NCBI GenBank assembly: GCA_026988135.1
Contig: JALSLT010000046.1
Coordinates: forward strand, 1-17,189
DNA: 17,189 nucleotides
Reading direction: 5' to 3'
Source: Desulfurobacterium sp.
GTDB lineage: Bacteria; Aquificota; Aquificia; Desulfurobacteriales; Desulfurobacteriaceae
Under the pieces are notes generated by a model. That model ran no database searches. It had not been told where the DNA came from and saw only the letters and a list, made by a program, of their open reading frames with translations. The position numbers and the translations under genes are program-made. Shown here one piece after another: positions 6,871 through 14,367 of this stretch (the first letter of the stretch is position 1; each line of letters opens with the position of its first letter).

Positions 6871-7346
6871 GGAAGATTTTTCTCGTAAGGCATGGAAAGG
6901 CAGTTAATGGAGAAGATTGGGAGGGAGACGACTGTAAAAGACCTTTAACGGGAGAAGGTATTGAGGATTTCCGGTTTTTTGCTGTTAATATAAAAAATCT
7001 TTTACCACAAGATTTTGTTATTGTCTCGAGCCCTTGTGAAAGAGCATTGAAAACCGCAAAAATTTTGCAAGATATTACGGGTAAAAAGCTTGAAGTTTCA
7101 AAGCTTTTGGAACCTGACGCGGAAGTTGAAGATTATCTTGAAGTTTTAGAAAGATATAACAACAATATAATTATTGTAGCTCATGAGCCGGAGCTTTCTA
7201 TTTTTATGAATGAGCTTTTATGTATCAATCCATCAAGAATAAAATTCAAGAAAGGTGGTATGGTTAAGATTATTGAGAAAAAAGGAAGATTTTTTCTTTC
7301 TTTCTTTATTACACCACAGGTTGTTTCTAAACTTTTTGAAAAATAA
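6867..7346 (+). CDS. sixA: SixA-type phosphohistidine phosphatase (histidine phosphatase superfamily)
   Basis: A 159-residue member of the RHG histidine-phosphatase branch that includes SixA, which removes phosphate from phosphohistidine in signalling and PTS proteins. The phospho-acceptor motif LVRHGKA has H9; SSPCERALKTA (54-64) supplies the conserved Arg, and VAHEPELS (104-111) the second catalytic histidine, as in SixA. The start is GTG at 6867 in a four-base GTGA overlap with the ppk stop, with GAGGTGA just upstream. It closes the probable fbp-ppx-ppk operon. Whether the target is Ppk1 itself, a histidine-phosphotransfer protein or a small molecule cannot be told from sequence. Confidence 0.88.
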   Translation: MRKIFLVRHGKAVNGEDWEGDDCKRPLTGEGIEDFRFFAVNIKNLLPQDFVIVSSPCERALKTAKILQDITGKKLEVSKLLEPDAEVEDYLEVLERYNNNIIIVAHEPELSIFMNELLCINPSRIKFKKGGMVKIIEKKGRFFLSFFITPQVVSKLFEK

Positions 7347-7376
7347 AGTTAGAATTTTTTAAGTTCTTCGGAGTAC

Positions 7377-7405
7377 TTGACAATTGAAGCTCTCTGTAGT
7401 AAATT
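7377..7405 (+). promoter_or_regulatory. Promoter of rplM-rpsI
   Basis: A perfect -35 box TTGACA at 7377-7382 and TAAATT at 7400-7405 (four of six) are 17 bases apart. The start site would be near 7412, leaving a leader of about 50 bases before rplM. Confidence 0.65.
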
Positions 7406-7426
7406 TCGCCTGCCCGCTACATTTTC

Positions 7427-7456
7427 GGCGTTTTTGAAAACGCCTACTTTCGGAGG
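7427..7456 (+). promoter_or_regulatory. Hairpin and ribosome-binding site in the rplM leader
   Basis: GGCGTTT (7427-7433) pairs exactly with AAACGCC (7438-7444) around a 4-base loop, and the Shine-Dalgarno GGAGG (7452-7456) follows after seven bases. A second CGCC at 7407-7410 could pair with the same GGCG, so two folds compete. Ribosomal protein operons are often autoregulated through such leaders. It lacks a T-tract and is not a terminator. The function is inference. Confidence 0.4.
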
Positions 7457-7463
7457 ATTTATA

Positions 7464-7892
7464 ATGAAAACCTTCATGCAGAAGAAGGAAGAAGTGAAAA
7501 GAGACTGGTACATTGTAGATGCTACTGGCAAAACTCTTGGAAGACTTGCAACTGAAATTACAAGGATTCTTATGGCTAAGCATAAGCCAACTTATACTCC
7601 TCATGTGGACGGAGGAGATTTTGTGGTTGTTGTGAATGCCGAAAAGATTTACACAAGCGGAAAAAAACTTGATAGTAAGATTTATTACAGGTACACTGGT
7701 TACTTCGGGAATCTTAAGGAAACTACTTTAAGAGAAATGCTTCAAAAGAAACCCGGGGAAGTTATAAAGTTAGCTGTTAAAGGTATGCTTCCTAAGAACA
7801 AACTGAGAGATAAAAGATTAAAAAGGCTTAAGGTATATGCAGGACCTGAGCATCCACACACTGCACAAAATCCTAAACCTCTTGAGTTTTAA
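7464..7892 (+). CDS. rplM: 50S ribosomal protein L13
   Basis: Early-assembly protein of the large ribosomal subunit. The 142-residue length equals that of the typical bacterial protein. Diagnostic stretches are RDWYIVDATGKTLGRLAT (13-30), YTPHVDGGDFVVVVNAEKI (44-62), YYRYTGYFGNLKE (74-86), and the family signature region AVKGMLPKNKLRDKRLKRLK (104-123), ending HPHTAQNPKPLEF. The ATG at 7464 has GGAGG seven bases upstream; starts further upstream in the same frame would add unrelated residues encoded by the leader. It is followed directly by rpsI with 11 bases between, the standard bacterial rplM-rpsI pair, transcribed from the promoter at 7377. Confidence 0.98.
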   Translation: MKTFMQKKEEVKRDWYIVDATGKTLGRLATEITRILMAKHKPTYTPHVDGGDFVVVVNAEKIYTSGKKLDSKIYYRYTGYFGNLKETTLREMLQKKPGEVIKLAVKGMLPKNKLRDKRLKRLKVYAGPEHPHTAQNPKPLEF

Positions 7893-7903
7893 TGGAGGAC
7901 TCA

Positions 7904-8299
7904 ATGGCTGAAATGAGATATTACGGAACAGGAAAGAGAAAGACAGCAATTGCAAGAGTTTGGATAATCCCAAACGGAACGGGAAAAGTAACAGTAAATA
8001 AAAGAGATGCTGAAGTTTATTTTGGGAGACTTGCTCTTCTTAAAATAATGGAACAGCCTTTTGATGTTACAGGTATGAATGGAAGATTCGATGTATGGTG
8101 TACAGTTAAGGGTGGAGGGAAGTCTGCTCAAGCTGACGCTGTAAAATTCGGTATTGCCAAGGCTCTTCTTGCCTTTGATGCGGAATTAAGGTCTCCTCTT
8201 AAGAAAAGCGGTTTCCTTACAAGAGATGCCCGTATTAAAGAGAGAAAGAAATATGGACAAAGAGGGGCACGTGCAAGATATCAGTGGTCAAAGCGTTAA
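7904..8299 (+). CDS. rpsI: 30S ribosomal protein S9
   Basis: Small-subunit protein whose C-terminal tail reaches the P-site tRNA. The 131-residue product has the S9 pattern YYGTGKRKTAIARVWI (6-21), LLKIMEQPFDVTGMNGRFD, VKGGGKSAQADAVKFGIAKA and the basic tail ending RARYQWSKR, where the last Arg is the tRNA-contacting residue. ATG at 7904 is chosen because GGAGG at 7894-7898 lies five bases before it; an ATG at 7892 overlaps the rplM stop and that same site. The 3' end overlaps the argC start, an unusual arrangement for such a conserved tail. Confidence 0.98.
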   Translation: MAEMRYYGTGKRKTAIARVWIIPNGTGKVTVNKRDAEVYFGRLALLKIMEQPFDVTGMNGRFDVWCTVKGGGKSAQADAVKFGIAKALLAFDAELRSPLKKSGFLTRDARIKERKKYGQRGARARYQWSKR

Positions 8300-9320
8300 A
8301 GTATCTGTTATCGGTGCTTCGGGATATACGGGGGCGGAGCTTCTCCGCCTTTTACTCTATCATCCTTTTGTTCAAATCGTATCAATTACGTCACGGCAGT
8401 ACGAAGGGAAATGCTTGTCGGAGGTTTTTCCCCACTTTTGCAATTCTTCTATCTCTTTTTTGAAATTTGAGAGGTATGAAAAAGAGAAAATAGCCGAAAT
8501 ATCCGATGTTGTTTTTCTCTGTCTTCCTCACAAAACGGCTTTTCCTATCGTTAAAGAGTTGTATGAAACTGAAAGTCAATTAAAAATAATAGATTTCAGT
8601 GCCGATTTTAGGTTTACTCATCCTGAAGTGTATGAAAAGGTTTACGATGTAAAGCATAGTGCCAAAGAGATTTTTTGTAAAGCGGCTTACGGCTTACCTG
8701 AAATTTTCAGAGAAGAGATAAGGAAAAAAAGTATTATCGCCAATCCGGGTTGTTATCCTACAAGTGTTATCCTTGGTCTTTATCCTGCGAAGGTGTCGAG
8801 TGCTTTGGATGTTAATTTTCCTGTGATTGCCGATAGTAAATCTGGTATTACCGGGGCAGGACGGAAAGCTTTGGTTTCTCTTAATTTTTGTGAAGTGAAT
8901 AATAATTTTAGAGCTTACGCAATAGAAAATCACCGCCACGGACCTGAAATAGCCGAGAAATTGGGAGTTTCATCTGTTAGATTTACGCCTCATCTTGTTC
9001 CTATGAATAGAGGGATACTTTCGACTATCTACTTTAAAACTCCTTTTTCAGAAGAGAAGTTAAGAACTGTTTACAGGCAATTTTATAAAGAGGAATATTT
9101 TGTAAGAGTGAAGGATAAGCCACCTGAGACTTGTAATGTTGCAGGAACAAATTTCTGTGATATATATGTAACGAAAGATGAGAAAACCGGTATAGGTATA
9201 GTGGTTTCCGTTATTGATAATATTGGGAAGGGAGCTTCTGGTCAAGCTGTTCAAAATATGAATGTTGTGTGTAGTTTTCCTGAGGATACAGGTCTTCAAC
9301 TTTTTTCCAATTGGATATAG
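8271..9320 (+). CDS. argC: N-acetyl-gamma-glutamyl-phosphate reductase
   Basis: Third step of arginine synthesis: NADPH-dependent reduction of N-acetylglutamyl 5-phosphate to the semialdehyde. The N-terminal Rossmann motif VIGASGYTGAELLRLL and the active-site cysteine in ANPGCYPTS (Cys161 with this start) are present, as is the conserved His segment NHRHGPEI and the C-terminal GKGASGQAVQNMN. The product is 349 residues, near the family norm. Every plausible start lies inside rpsI. GTG at 8271 has AGAGG five bases upstream and gives the shortest extension before the Rossmann strand; ATG at 8253 would add six residues. Overlap with rpsI is therefore at least 29 bases. The neighbouring genes contain no other arginine gene, so it probably depends on rplM-rpsI transcription. 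Confidence 0.95.
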   Translation: MQDISGQSVKVSVIGASGYTGAELLRLLLYHPFVQIVSITSRQYEGKCLSEVFPHFCNSSISFLKFERYEKEKIAEISDVVFLCLPHKTAFPIVKELYETESQLKIIDFSADFRFTHPEVYEKVYDVKHSAKEIFCKAAYGLPEIFREEIRKKSIIANPGCYPTSVILGLYPAKVSSALDVNFPVIADSKSGITGAGRKALVSLNFCEVNNNFRAYAIENHRHGPEIAEKLGVSSVRFTPHLVPMNRGILSTIYFKTPFSEEKLRTVYRQFYKEEYFVRVKDKPPETCNVAGTNFCDIYVTKDEKTGIGIVVSVIDNIGKGASGQAVQNMNVVCSFPEDTGLQLFSNWI

Positions 9321-9344
9321 GCAGAAATCATATTAGGTTTTCAA

Positions 9345-9372
9345 TTGACTTACCGGTCTATCTTTCTATTTT
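9345..9372 (+). promoter_or_regulatory. Candidate promoter upstream of obg
   Basis: TTGACT at 9345-9350 (five of six) and TATTTT at 9367-9372 (four of six) are separated by 16 bases within the 88-base gap between argC and obg. A TTTATATT element at 9377-9384 is an alternative -10. The gap shows no clear terminator, so readthrough from argC is also possible. Confidence 0.5.
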
Positions 9373-9408
9373 TCTATTTATATTCCAATTGAATTTTTGT
9401 GAGGTAAA

Positions 9409-10428
9409 ATGAGGAGCAATTTTATAGATAAAGCTAAAGTTTTTGTAAAAGGTGGAGATGGTGGAAACGGTTGTGTTGCTTTTAGACGAGAAAAGTTTAT
9501 TCCTAAGGGAGGCCCTGCCGGTGGAGATGGAGGCAGAGGTGGGAGTGTAATTTTTATAGCAGATAAAAATATTCACACACTCCTTGATTTTAAAAACAAG
9601 AAGCATTATAAGGCTGAAAGGGGAAGGCATGGTGAAGGTAGCAAAAAAACCGGCAAAAGTGGGGAAGACCTTATAGTAAGGGTTCCTGTTGGAACGGTAG
9701 TGAAGGATGTTGAAACCGGAAATATCATAGGGGATCTTATAAAAGAAGGAGATAAGCTTGTTGTTGCGAGAGGTGGAAGAGGTGGAAGAGGTAATGCTAC
9801 TTTCACCACATCAACACGTCAGGCTCCGGATTTTGCCCAGCCCGGGGAACTTGGAGAGGAGCGGTGGGTAGAGCTTGAATTGAAACTTATTGCAGATGTC
9901 GGACTTATAGGTTTTCCAAACGCCGGAAAGTCAACATTCCTTTCACGAATTACTGCTGCAAAACCGGAAATAGCTGATTATCCTTTTACAACATTAAGAC
10001 CTATTCTCGGTGTAGCAGAAGTTGACGGTTTCTTATTTGTCGTTGCGGATATTCCGGGGCTTATAGAAGGTGCTCATAAAGGGAAAGGACTTGGGCAGGA
10101 ATTTTTAAGGCATGTTGAAAGGACGAAGATACTTCTTCACCTTATAGATCTTTCCGATTTTTCCAGAGCTCCTTATGAGGCATTTGAGAAAATAAATGAG
10201 GAATTAAAGCTTTATTCTCCTATTCTTATGAAAAAGTCTCAAATAGTTGTAGGAACAAAGATTGATGCGGTTACTGATAGAGTTATAATTGATGAGACAA
10301 AAAAATATTTTAAGGATAAAAAGTATCCGTTTTTTCCGGTTTCTGCTGTTACGGGAGAAGGATTACTGGAGCTTCTCCGTTTTGTTGCATCAAAAGTGAA
10401 AGTTGATTTCGGTAAGGAGAGACAATAG
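9409..10428 (+). CDS. obg: Obg family GTPase (ribosome-associated)
   Basis: Essential P-loop GTPase involved in 50S subunit maturation and stress response. Residues 1-158 are the glycine-rich Obg domain (DKAKVFVKGGDGGNGCVAFR, GGPAGGDGGRGG). The G domain carries G1 GFPNAGKST from residue 168, the PFTTLRPILG switch region, G3 DIPG at 214-217, the G4 position written TKID (283-286) instead of NKxD, and SAVTGEG as G5. At 339 residues it ends after the G domain and lacks the C-terminal OCT domain, as in many short Obg proteins. ATG at 9409 is preceded by GTGAGGT. The stop codon abuts the GTG of the next gene with no gap. Confidence 0.96.
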   Translation: MRSNFIDKAKVFVKGGDGGNGCVAFRREKFIPKGGPAGGDGGRGGSVIFIADKNIHTLLDFKNKKHYKAERGRHGEGSKKTGKSGEDLIVRVPVGTVVKDVETGNIIGDLIKEGDKLVVARGGRGGRGNATFTTSTRQAPDFAQPGELGEERWVELELKLIADVGLIGFPNAGKSTFLSRITAAKPEIADYPFTTLRPILGVAEVDGFLFVVADIPGLIEGAHKGKGLGQEFLRHVERTKILLHLIDLSDFSRAPYEAFEKINEELKLYSPILMKKSQIVVGTKIDAVTDRVIIDETKKYFKDKKYPFFPVSAVTGEGLLELLRFVASKVKVDFGKERQ

Positions 10429-12039
10429 GTGATTAAAGGAAGTTTATATGAGAAATCGTTTTTGTTTTTTCTTTTTTTTCTAACGGTTTTTGTGTTTTTT
10501 AAAAATATAGGAGTAAACGATATATGGATACCTAACGAGAGTTTTTATGCTGAATCTGCAATGGAGATGGTTAAAAGCGGTAACTATCTTGATGTTTACT
10601 ATAACTATACTCCCAGGTTTAATAAACCGCCAATGACCTATTGGTTGGTAGCTGCTTCTTATAAAATATTCGGAATTTCCGAGTTTTCCGCAAGATTGCC
10701 GGTAGTTGTCCTTTCATTTTTTTCTGTTGTTTTAACCTATTTGATAGCGAGAAAAATTTTTTGTAAGCGAACGTCTGTTTTTTCGGCGATGGTTATGGTT
10801 CTTAGTTTGCAATTTATTGTTAACTCAAGATATGCTTCTCCCGAAAATGTTTTAACATTTTTCTTTACTTTTACTTTATATTTCTTTATTAAGGGATATA
10901 AGGAAAGGAGATTTCTTTTTATTTTTCTCTCCTACTTTGCCTTAGGCTTAACAGTTTTAACAAAAGGTTATCCCTATATTTTAATTATCGGGGGTATTGT
11001 TTTCCTATATATCTGTTTGGAAAACAGTTTTAATCTTAGAAAAGTTTTAACTGATTTACGTTTTCTTAGGTTGCATATAGGTATTCCCTTGGTTTTAGCA
11101 GTAGGGTTTTGGTGGTATCTGTATATGTATTTTAAATTTGGGAGACAGTTTCTTGATGTTTTAATGACAGAAACATTAAAAAGAGCTGTTTCTAAAAAAG
11201 GTGGTGGTCTGGCTCCTCTGTTTTATTTTAATGTTATACTTTGGGGGTTCCTTCCCTATTCGCTTGTTGCATATTTCGGATTATTCAATATTAAAAACCA
11301 TTTTAAAAAGTTGATTTTCCCTTTTTCCTGGATTGTTATTATGCTTGGGATTTTTACTTTAGCCAAAGGTAAAATTCCAACTTATATTATCCAAATGCAT
11401 CCGGCTCTTTCTATATTGACGGGATACTTTTTGGCTAACTATGAACCGGAAAGTGGGGCATGGAAAAGAGTTTATTCTCTAATTTTCCAGATTCCCGCTT
11501 TGGTTTTTCTTTTAGCTTCCTGTGGTGTTATTTGTTTTTTTAAACTACCTTACTACTTCTATTTACTATTGGGTTTGGTTGTTCCCTTTTGTTTATTGTT
11601 AAAAGAAATAAAATTGTATCCTTTCATTTCAGCTCTCATATTCTTTTTTATATTTACCGTAGGTTTGTTGCCGGCGGTAGAAAGATTTAGACCGTATGAT
11701 GGAATAGGTAGGGCGGTTAAAAGAGCAAATATAGAAAAGTCGGTTCCTTTAATTGTGGAGAATTATTTCTGGCATAATTTGCCTTTTTATGCAGAAAGAA
11801 AAGTTATTAGAGATGTGCCTTTTGTGGAAATAATAAATCAACTGAATAAAGGAAGGATTCTTGCGCTTGTTAAATCCAATGATGTTAAAAAGTTAGGAAA
11901 TGTAAAAATTTTATGGAAAGGAAAACTTTATAGGAGAGGCAGTGAGTCAAGGTTTGCTATTTTTCTTAAATACGTTGCTAAAGCGATACACGGAGATTTT
12001 AAAGGTTTCGAGGATAGGGTGCTGATTTATAAAGAGTAG
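10429..12039 (+). CDS. ArnT/PMT-like membrane glycosyltransferase (GT-C fold, GT39/GT83-like)
   Basis: Polytopic inner-membrane protein of 536 residues that probably transfers a sugar from an undecaprenyl-phosphate carrier to an envelope acceptor. The N-terminal helix (about 8-26) is followed by a periplasmic loop with the ArnT/PMT pattern NESFYAESAMEMVKSGNYL (36-54) and PRFNKPPMTYWLVAASYKIFG (62-82), then about ten further hydrophobic helices to residue 415 and a soluble C-terminal part. The acidic pair at the start of the loop, DE in ArnT, reads NE here (36-37). Translation starts at a GTG directly after the obg stop, with AAGGAG nine bases upstream inside obg. Sugar and acceptor (lipid A, glycan or protein) cannot be deduced. 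Convergent murA follows after 96 bases. Confidence 0.85.
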   Translation: MIKGSLYEKSFLFFLFFLTVFVFFKNIGVNDIWIPNESFYAESAMEMVKSGNYLDVYYNYTPRFNKPPMTYWLVAASYKIFGISEFSARLPVVVLSFFSVVLTYLIARKIFCKRTSVFSAMVMVLSLQFIVNSRYASPENVLTFFFTFTLYFFIKGYKERRFLFIFLSYFALGLTVLTKGYPYILIIGGIVFLYICLENSFNLRKVLTDLRFLRLHIGIPLVLAVGFWWYLYMYFKFGRQFLDVLMTETLKRAVSKKGGGLAPLFYFNVILWGFLPYSLVAYFGLFNIKNHFKKLIFPFSWIVIMLGIFTLAKGKIPTYIIQMHPALSILTGYFLANYEPESGAWKRVYSLIFQIPALVFLLASCGVICFFKLPYYFYLLLGLVVPFCLLLKEIKLYPFISALIFFFIFTVGLLPAVERFRPYDGIGRAVKRANIEKSVPLIVENYFWHNLPFYAERKVIRDVPFVEIINQLNKGRILALVKSNDVKKLGNVKILWKGKLYRRGSESRFAIFLKYVAKAIHGDFKGFEDRVLIYKE

Positions 12040-12082
12040 CATAAAATTTGATTTTCAATATGGGGTGGAATGTAGTCCTTAC

Positions 12083-12103
12083 TACTAAAAAAATAGTATT
12101 TTT
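12083..12103. terminator. Weak terminator candidate in the convergent gap
   Basis: TACTA (12083-12087) and TAGTA (12094-12098) flank six A residues, followed by five T. In the plus direction this is a very weak A/T stem with a T-run; in the minus direction the loop is T-rich but no T-tract follows. The 96-base gap 12040-12135 holds nothing else recognisable. Confidence 0.25.
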
Positions 12104-12135
12104 CTGATGCTTTCTAATAAAATGAAAATTTCTGA

Positions 12136-13404
12136 TTAGTATGGTTGTTCTGTTCTTCTCTTTTCTATGTTTGCTCCGAGCTGTTGAAGTTTTTTTTCAA
12201 GATTCTCATAACCTCTTTCAAGATGGTAAATTCTATAAATTTCTGTTGTGTTTTCTGCTGCAAGTCCGGCGGCAACCAAAGAGGCACTTGCTCTTAAATC
12301 CGTAGCCATAACTTTCGCACCTATCAGTTTTTTTACGCCTTTGACGATGGCTGTATTACCGTCTATTGTGATATTGCTTCCAAGTCGCTGAAGTTCAAGA
12401 ACGTGCTGAAATCTGTTTTCGAAAATATTCTCTTTTATTATTGATACTTCTTCAGCAAGGCACATAGTTGCCATAAATTGTGCCTGCATATCCGTTGGAA
12501 ATCCCGGATATACTTGAGTGGTTATATCTGTTCCCTGTAAAGGGTTATTTTTTTTCACTTTTACCGTTTTACTGTTTAATCGTTCTATTTTCATTCCGGT
12601 TTCCTGAAATTTTTTTACTACGGTTTCAAGAGTTTGGTACGGAAAATTTTCTATAACAACTTCTCCTCCTGCGGTTGCTACAAAAGAGATAAATGTTCCG
12701 GCTTCAATACGATCTGGCATTACAGTATGTTCCATTTTTGAAAGTTCTTCGACTCCCGTTATTTCTATTGTATCTGTGCCTGCTCCCTCTATTATCGCTC
12801 CTGCTTTTTTAAGAGCGTTTGCCAGGTCAACGATTTCCGGCTCTTTTGCCGCATTTTTGATTATCGTTTTTCCTTCTGCCAATACAGCTGCCATTATTAA
12901 ATTTTCTGTTCCTCCGACAGTAGGAAAGTCGAAAACAATTTCTGCTCCTTTTAGTCTGTTTTTTACGTTAGCTACAATATATCCGTGGTCTATTTTTATT
13001 TCGGCTCCAAGTTTTGAAAGTGCTTTAAGGTGAAGATTAACGGGTCTTGCACCGATTGCGCATCCCCCCGGAAGAGAAACTTTTGCTTTTTTGAACTTGG
13101 AAAGGAGCGGGCCGAGAACAAGTATAGAAGCTCTCATAGTTCTTACAAGTTCATAATCCGCTTCTGTTTTTATGTTTGCTTCTTTAATTATGGAAAGTTG
13201 TCCGTCTTTAAAGACCGCTTTAAATCCCATGTTTTTAAGAAGGGAAATGGCGGTTTTTGTATCTCTCAGGAGTGGTACGTTTCCTATTTCCGTTTGAGAT
13301 GTTAGGATGGAGGAGAATATTATAGGTAAACTTGCATTTTTTGAGCCGGATATTTTTACCTTTCCTTTTAGTTGGTTTCCACCTCTAATTATGAACTTGT
13401 GCAT
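12136..13404 (-). CDS. murA: UDP-N-acetylglucosamine 1-carboxyvinyltransferase
   Basis: First committed step of peptidoglycan synthesis: transfer of enolpyruvate from PEP to UDP-N-acetylglucosamine in the cytoplasm. The 422-residue length is standard. The N-terminus FIIRGGNQLKGKVKISGSKNA contains the conserved Lys-Asn of the substrate site, VRTMRASILVLGPLL follows, and the loop LPGGCAIGARPVNLHL places the fosfomycin-target Cys at residue 115, the same number as in E. coli. Later come PDRIEAGTF and PGFPTDMQAQFMA, both typical. The start has AGGAG seven bases upstream. It overlaps the 3' end of prmC by 16 bases and is co-transcribed with it. Confidence 0.97.
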   Translation of the reverse strand: MHKFIIRGGNQLKGKVKISGSKNASLPIIFSSILTSQTEIGNVPLLRDTKTAISLLKNMGFKAVFKDGQLSIIKEANIKTEADYELVRTMRASILVLGPLLSKFKKAKVSLPGGCAIGARPVNLHLKALSKLGAEIKIDHGYIVANVKNRLKGAEIVFDFPTVGGTENLIMAAVLAEGKTIIKNAAKEPEIVDLANALKKAGAIIEGAGTDTIEITGVEELSKMEHTVMPDRIEAGTFISFVATAGGEVVIENFPYQTLETVVKKFQETGMKIERLNSKTVKVKKNNPLQGTDITTQVYPGFPTDMQAQFMATMCLAEEVSIIKENIFENRFQHVLELQRLGSNITIDGNTAIVKGVKKLIGAKVMATDLRASASLVAAGLAAENTTEIYRIYHLERGYENLEKKLQQLGANIEKRRTEQPY

Positions 13405-14255
13405 TTTTTAACTCCTATAACTATTCTTTCTTTTCTTGATAGGTCTTTTATTGTTTCTATATTTTTAAAACCTGTTGAATTAAAAGTTTCTTTTACTTGT
13501 TGTGCTTGTCCGTCTCCGATTTCAATCAATAGATAACCATCTTCAACAAGTCGCTTGAAGCTTTGTTTTATAAGTTTTTCTATGATTTCAGTTCCCTTTT
13601 TTCCTCCGTAAAGAGCGGTTTTGGGTTCGTATTTCGTAACGTTCAAATCAACTCTTTCGTCTTTAAACGGTATATAAGGAGGATTTGAAACAATTAAGGA
13701 AAAATTTTCCTCTAAATCGGTCAATAGGTCTGTTTTTATGAAAGAGATATCTATGTTGTGAATTTTTGCATTTTCTCTTGCGATTGTTAATGCCTTTTCA
13801 GAAATATCTGTGGCAAAAAGTTTAGCGGGTCGTTGGGAAAGTTTTCCGATGGTTATTATTATGCAACCGCTGCCTGTTCCAACATCTGCTATTTTAAGAG
13901 GATGTTGCCGGTTTGATTTTTTTATTAGTGAAACAGTTTTTTCAACTAGAAGTTCTGTTTCCGGCCTTGGAATTAGAACATTTTTCGTAACTTTAAAAGA
14001 AAATCCAAAAAACTCTTTTTTGCCGGTTATGTAAGCTACGGGTTCTCCTTTAGCTCTTCTTATTATTAGTTGTCGGTAATTCTCAACCTCTTTTGGGGAA
14101 ATTGGCCTGTTGTGTTCAGTATATATTTTTACACGATTTTCCCACTTCAAGAGATGACACATAAGAAGTTCCGCATCAAGTCTTGGTGTTTCGGAGCCTT
14201 TTTCCGATAATATTGTTGCTGCTCTATTTGTTAGTTTTAGGACAGTCCATTTCAT
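13389..14255 (-). CDS. prmC: Peptide chain release factor N5-glutamine methyltransferase
   Basis: Methylates the glutamine of the GGQ motif in release factors RF1 and RF2, using S-adenosylmethionine. The 288-residue protein has the N-terminal helical domain with GEPVAYITGKKEFFG (70-84), the VLIPRPETELLVE segment (93-104), the SAM-binding DVGTGSGC (124-131) and the catalytic NPPY (191-194), the signature of N5-glutamine methylation. ATG at 14255 has no close Shine-Dalgarno; AAGGG lies 12 bases away, while a perfect TATAAT lies only six bases upstream. In many bacteria prmC follows prfA; here it leads its own unit with murA and is divergent from feoA. Confidence 0.95.
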   Translation of the reverse strand: MKWTVLKLTNRAATILSEKGSETPRLDAELLMCHLLKWENRVKIYTEHNRPISPKEVENYRQLIIRRAKGEPVAYITGKKEFFGFSFKVTKNVLIPRPETELLVEKTVSLIKKSNRQHPLKIADVGTGSGCIIITIGKLSQRPAKLFATDISEKALTIARENAKIHNIDISFIKTDLLTDLEENFSLIVSNPPYIPFKDERVDLNVTKYEPKTALYGGKKGTEIIEKLIKQSFKRLVEDGYLLIEIGDGQAQQVKETFNSTGFKNIETIKDLSRKERIVIGVKKCTSS

Positions 14256-14261
14256 TCTAAA

Positions 14262-14290
14262 ATTATACCCTTATCGAGCTTAATATTGAA
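14262..14290 (-). promoter_or_regulatory. Candidate prmC-murA promoter, possibly leaderless
   Basis: On the minus strand TATAAT (14267-14262) is a perfect -10 box, with TTCAAT (14290-14285, three of six) 17 bases upstream as a poor -35. Only six bases separate the -10 from the prmC ATG, so transcription would start at or next to the A of the start codon. Confidence 0.5.
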
Positions 14291-14339
14291 TATATTTATA
14301 AAATATATGGCTTGTAATTCTTCTAACTCTTTTGTTTCC

Positions 14340-14367
14340 TTGACGTTTCTTTAAGAGTTAATATATT
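14340..14367 (+). promoter_or_regulatory. Promoter of feoAB
   Basis: TTGACG at 14340-14345 (five of six) and TATATT at 14362-14367 (five of six) are 16 bases apart. The start site would be near 14374, about 27 bases before the feoA start codon. Confidence 0.65.

Noticed and set aside
7347..7376. Possible terminator after sixA
   Set aside because: The imperfect AAGT...ACTT hairpin has mismatches and no following T-tract; it runs into the rplM -35 box.
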